This document shows, in pieces, positions 63,097 through 64,000 of a stretch of 64,000 nucleotides of DNA. Source of the DNA: Bdellovibrio sp. ZAP7 (lineage in GTDB: Bacteria > Bdellovibrionota > Bdellovibrionia > Bdellovibrionales > Bdellovibrionaceae). The notes below the pieces were generated by a model. It saw only the letters and a program-made list of their open reading frames with translations, was not told the origin of the DNA and did no database searches. Position numbers and translations under genes: made by a program. The stretch covers positions 2,542,001 through 2,606,000 of the forward strand of contig NZ_CP030082.1 in the NCBI RefSeq assembly GCF_006874645.1, in the 5' to 3' direction. Each line of letters opens with the position of its first letter. Position 1 is the first letter of the stretch.

Positions 63097-63830
63097 TATT
63101 TCAGAGTCTCCTTAAGAAACTGGATCGAGCGGTAACCGAACCACGAGAACGATTCCCCGTTCACGATGGCTCCTTCCACTCCCAGGCCCTTAAGGTCTGA
63201 AATCTTTTTGGCAAAAGGAAAAGGTTCTGAAGAAAACAGACAAAGAGCATTCGGGTGATCTTCCAGTTCGATGACAGGATACTTTTCCCCTTCGGGAAAC
63301 TCGACCACTTTCATTCCAAGTTTGTTTAAAACAGATCCGATATAGGTTTCTTTGCTGACTGCCATCCACGGTTTTTTCCAGATCAGGTACAAAACTTCGC
63401 TGTAATTCTGATGAGGGATTTTCACCCAGTCCAAAAACCCTGGAATTTTTCGGGAATCAAATGCAGGCGTGGGTTTTTCTAAAATATCCAGGCAATCCAC
63501 GGCCATTTCCATCAATGTTGCGTTTTCGAAAAATTCGCCGAGCTTCACTAATTCTTGCTGAAGAGTTTCAAGAGAATGAACGTGCGTTGCCACGTACTTA
63601 ACCGGGCACTCTTCCGCCATTTCATAGGGATTTTCTTCCTGATCCAACAGAACGATGTCAGGTTTAAGATCCATCACCAGATCCCAGGAAACTTCCTTGG
63701 TCCCACCGACAATGGGAATATTGGTGATCATTTTTTCGGGATGAATACAAAAACGCGTGCGGCCGACAACATTGATTCCAGCTCTTAACAATGTCTCGGT
63801 CCACGATGGGACCATGCAAACCACACGCAT
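63096..63830 (-). CDS. BtuF-like helical-backbone protein without signal peptide
   Basis: 244 residues. VCMVPSWTETLLRAGINVVGRT and LVMDLKPDIVLLDQEENP are hallmarks of the BtuF/FhuD fold that binds cobalamin or iron chelates for ABC importers. No signal peptide precedes it: the first residues, MRVVCMVPSW, are already the first strand. So it is probably cytoplasmic, which is unusual, and there is no importer gene in view. Family members without a signal exist but their role is unclear. GGAGA precedes the ATG. It is co-translated with the Nudix gene. Confidence 0.85.
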   Translation of the reverse strand: MRVVCMVPSWTETLLRAGINVVGRTRFCIHPEKMITNIPIVGGTKEVSWDLVMDLKPDIVLLDQEENPYEMAEECPVKYVATHVHSLETLQQELVKLGEFFENATLMEMAVDCLDILEKPTPAFDSRKIPGFLDWVKIPHQNYSEVLYLIWKKPWMAVSKETYIGSVLNKLGMKVVEFPEGEKYPVIELEDHPNALCLFSSEPFPFAKKISDLKGLGVEGAIVNGESFSWFGYRSIQFLKETLK

Positions 63831-63853
63831 TTCTTGTCTCCTATAAAAGAAGA

Positions 63854-64000
63854 CTACATGGCTGGTTGAAGGGAGTCAAAATCTGGTTCCCAGTCATAGA
63901 ACGGGCGACCATGGGGCATTCCGTGCAAAACGCCATCGACCATCACATAACCGGAGTCATGACGGCTGTTTGTTGATTCGTGAACCCAGTGAAGGATCGC
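63854..64000 (-). CDS. C-terminus of a further protein (5' end outside window)
   Basis: The last 48 codons of a gene entering from the right: ILHWVHESTNSRHDSGYVMV, then GVLHGMPHGRPFYDWEPDF, ending TAG at 63854-63856. Several His and Asp suggest an enzyme, but I recognise no family. It lies 23 bp upstream of the BtuF-like gene on the same strand, so it is probably the first known gene of that operon. Confidence 0.6.
   Translation of the reverse strand, partial: AILHWVHESTNSRHDSGYVMVDGVLHGMPHGRPFYDWEPDFDSLQPAM

Overview
The window looks like chromosomal DNA of a predatory Bdellovibrio (family Pseudobdellovibrionaceae) or a very close relative. This is inferred from content, not from a database search. 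The main reasons are two TIGR02147-family regulators, a large trimeric-fibre protein ending in an S74 self-cleaving chaperone domain with a small lipoprotein partner (the arrangement of Bdellovibrio mosaic adhesive fibres), an HD-GYP phosphodiesterase, a DUF222-type HNH protein, a deoxyhypusine-synthase-like enzyme, and an unusual density of signal peptides, lipoboxes and outer-membrane barrels. I saw no phage, insertion sequence, CRISPR array, rRNA or tRNA.

Layout. 1-3.8 kb: two related secreted proteins, each next to a TIGR02147 regulator, with a palindromic operator candidate between the halves. 3.8-13.3 kb: a J-like protein, RecG, an HD-GYP protein, a two-CxxCH cytochrome lipoprotein, a membrane-bound hybrid histidine kinase, and a thioesterase plus Cys-less rhodanese pair. 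13.5-18 kb: housekeeping genes (lysS, class I aldolase, an Nfu Fe-S carrier, a MATE exporter). 18-28 kb: the fibre operon, a PA14-type secreted protein, a PAS hybrid kinase, an SRAP protein and a VWA lipoprotein. 28-38 kb: a MOSC protein, two proteins sharing a DsbD-alpha-like domain, two MFS transporters, an MltB-like transglycosylase, the DHS-like enzyme and a methyltransferase. 38-47 kb: tcdA with a 43-residue membrane peptide, a TatD-like nuclease, DedA, an RluA-type synthase, an outer-membrane barrel and a lipoprotein of the endonuclease/exonuclease/phosphatase fold. 47-56 kb: a four-gene envelope operon (two barrels, an EF-hand lipoprotein, an RlmL-type methyltransferase) and an LPS core pair (heptosyltransferase, waaA). 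56-64 kb: an HNH gene, an 825-bp near-gene-free stretch with a GAA microsatellite, a barrel plus giant lipoprotein operon, a Nudix hydrolase and a BtuF-like protein.

Many genes abut or overlap by 1-26 bp, and convergent units are separated by strong hairpin terminators. The clearest unexplained structures are two copies of a roughly 140-150 bp intergenic element (13368-13505, 44311-44465). Each starts just after a minus-strand stop codon and shares a GC-rich core, but is closed by its own, copy-specific complementary arms. Other items worth a look are the barrel plus 1090-residue lipoprotein pair, the fibre operon, the 43-residue membrane peptide with an ATGA overlap, a hairpin that buries the ribosome binding site of the VWA gene, and the GAA tract. 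All functional assignments come from motifs read by eye.
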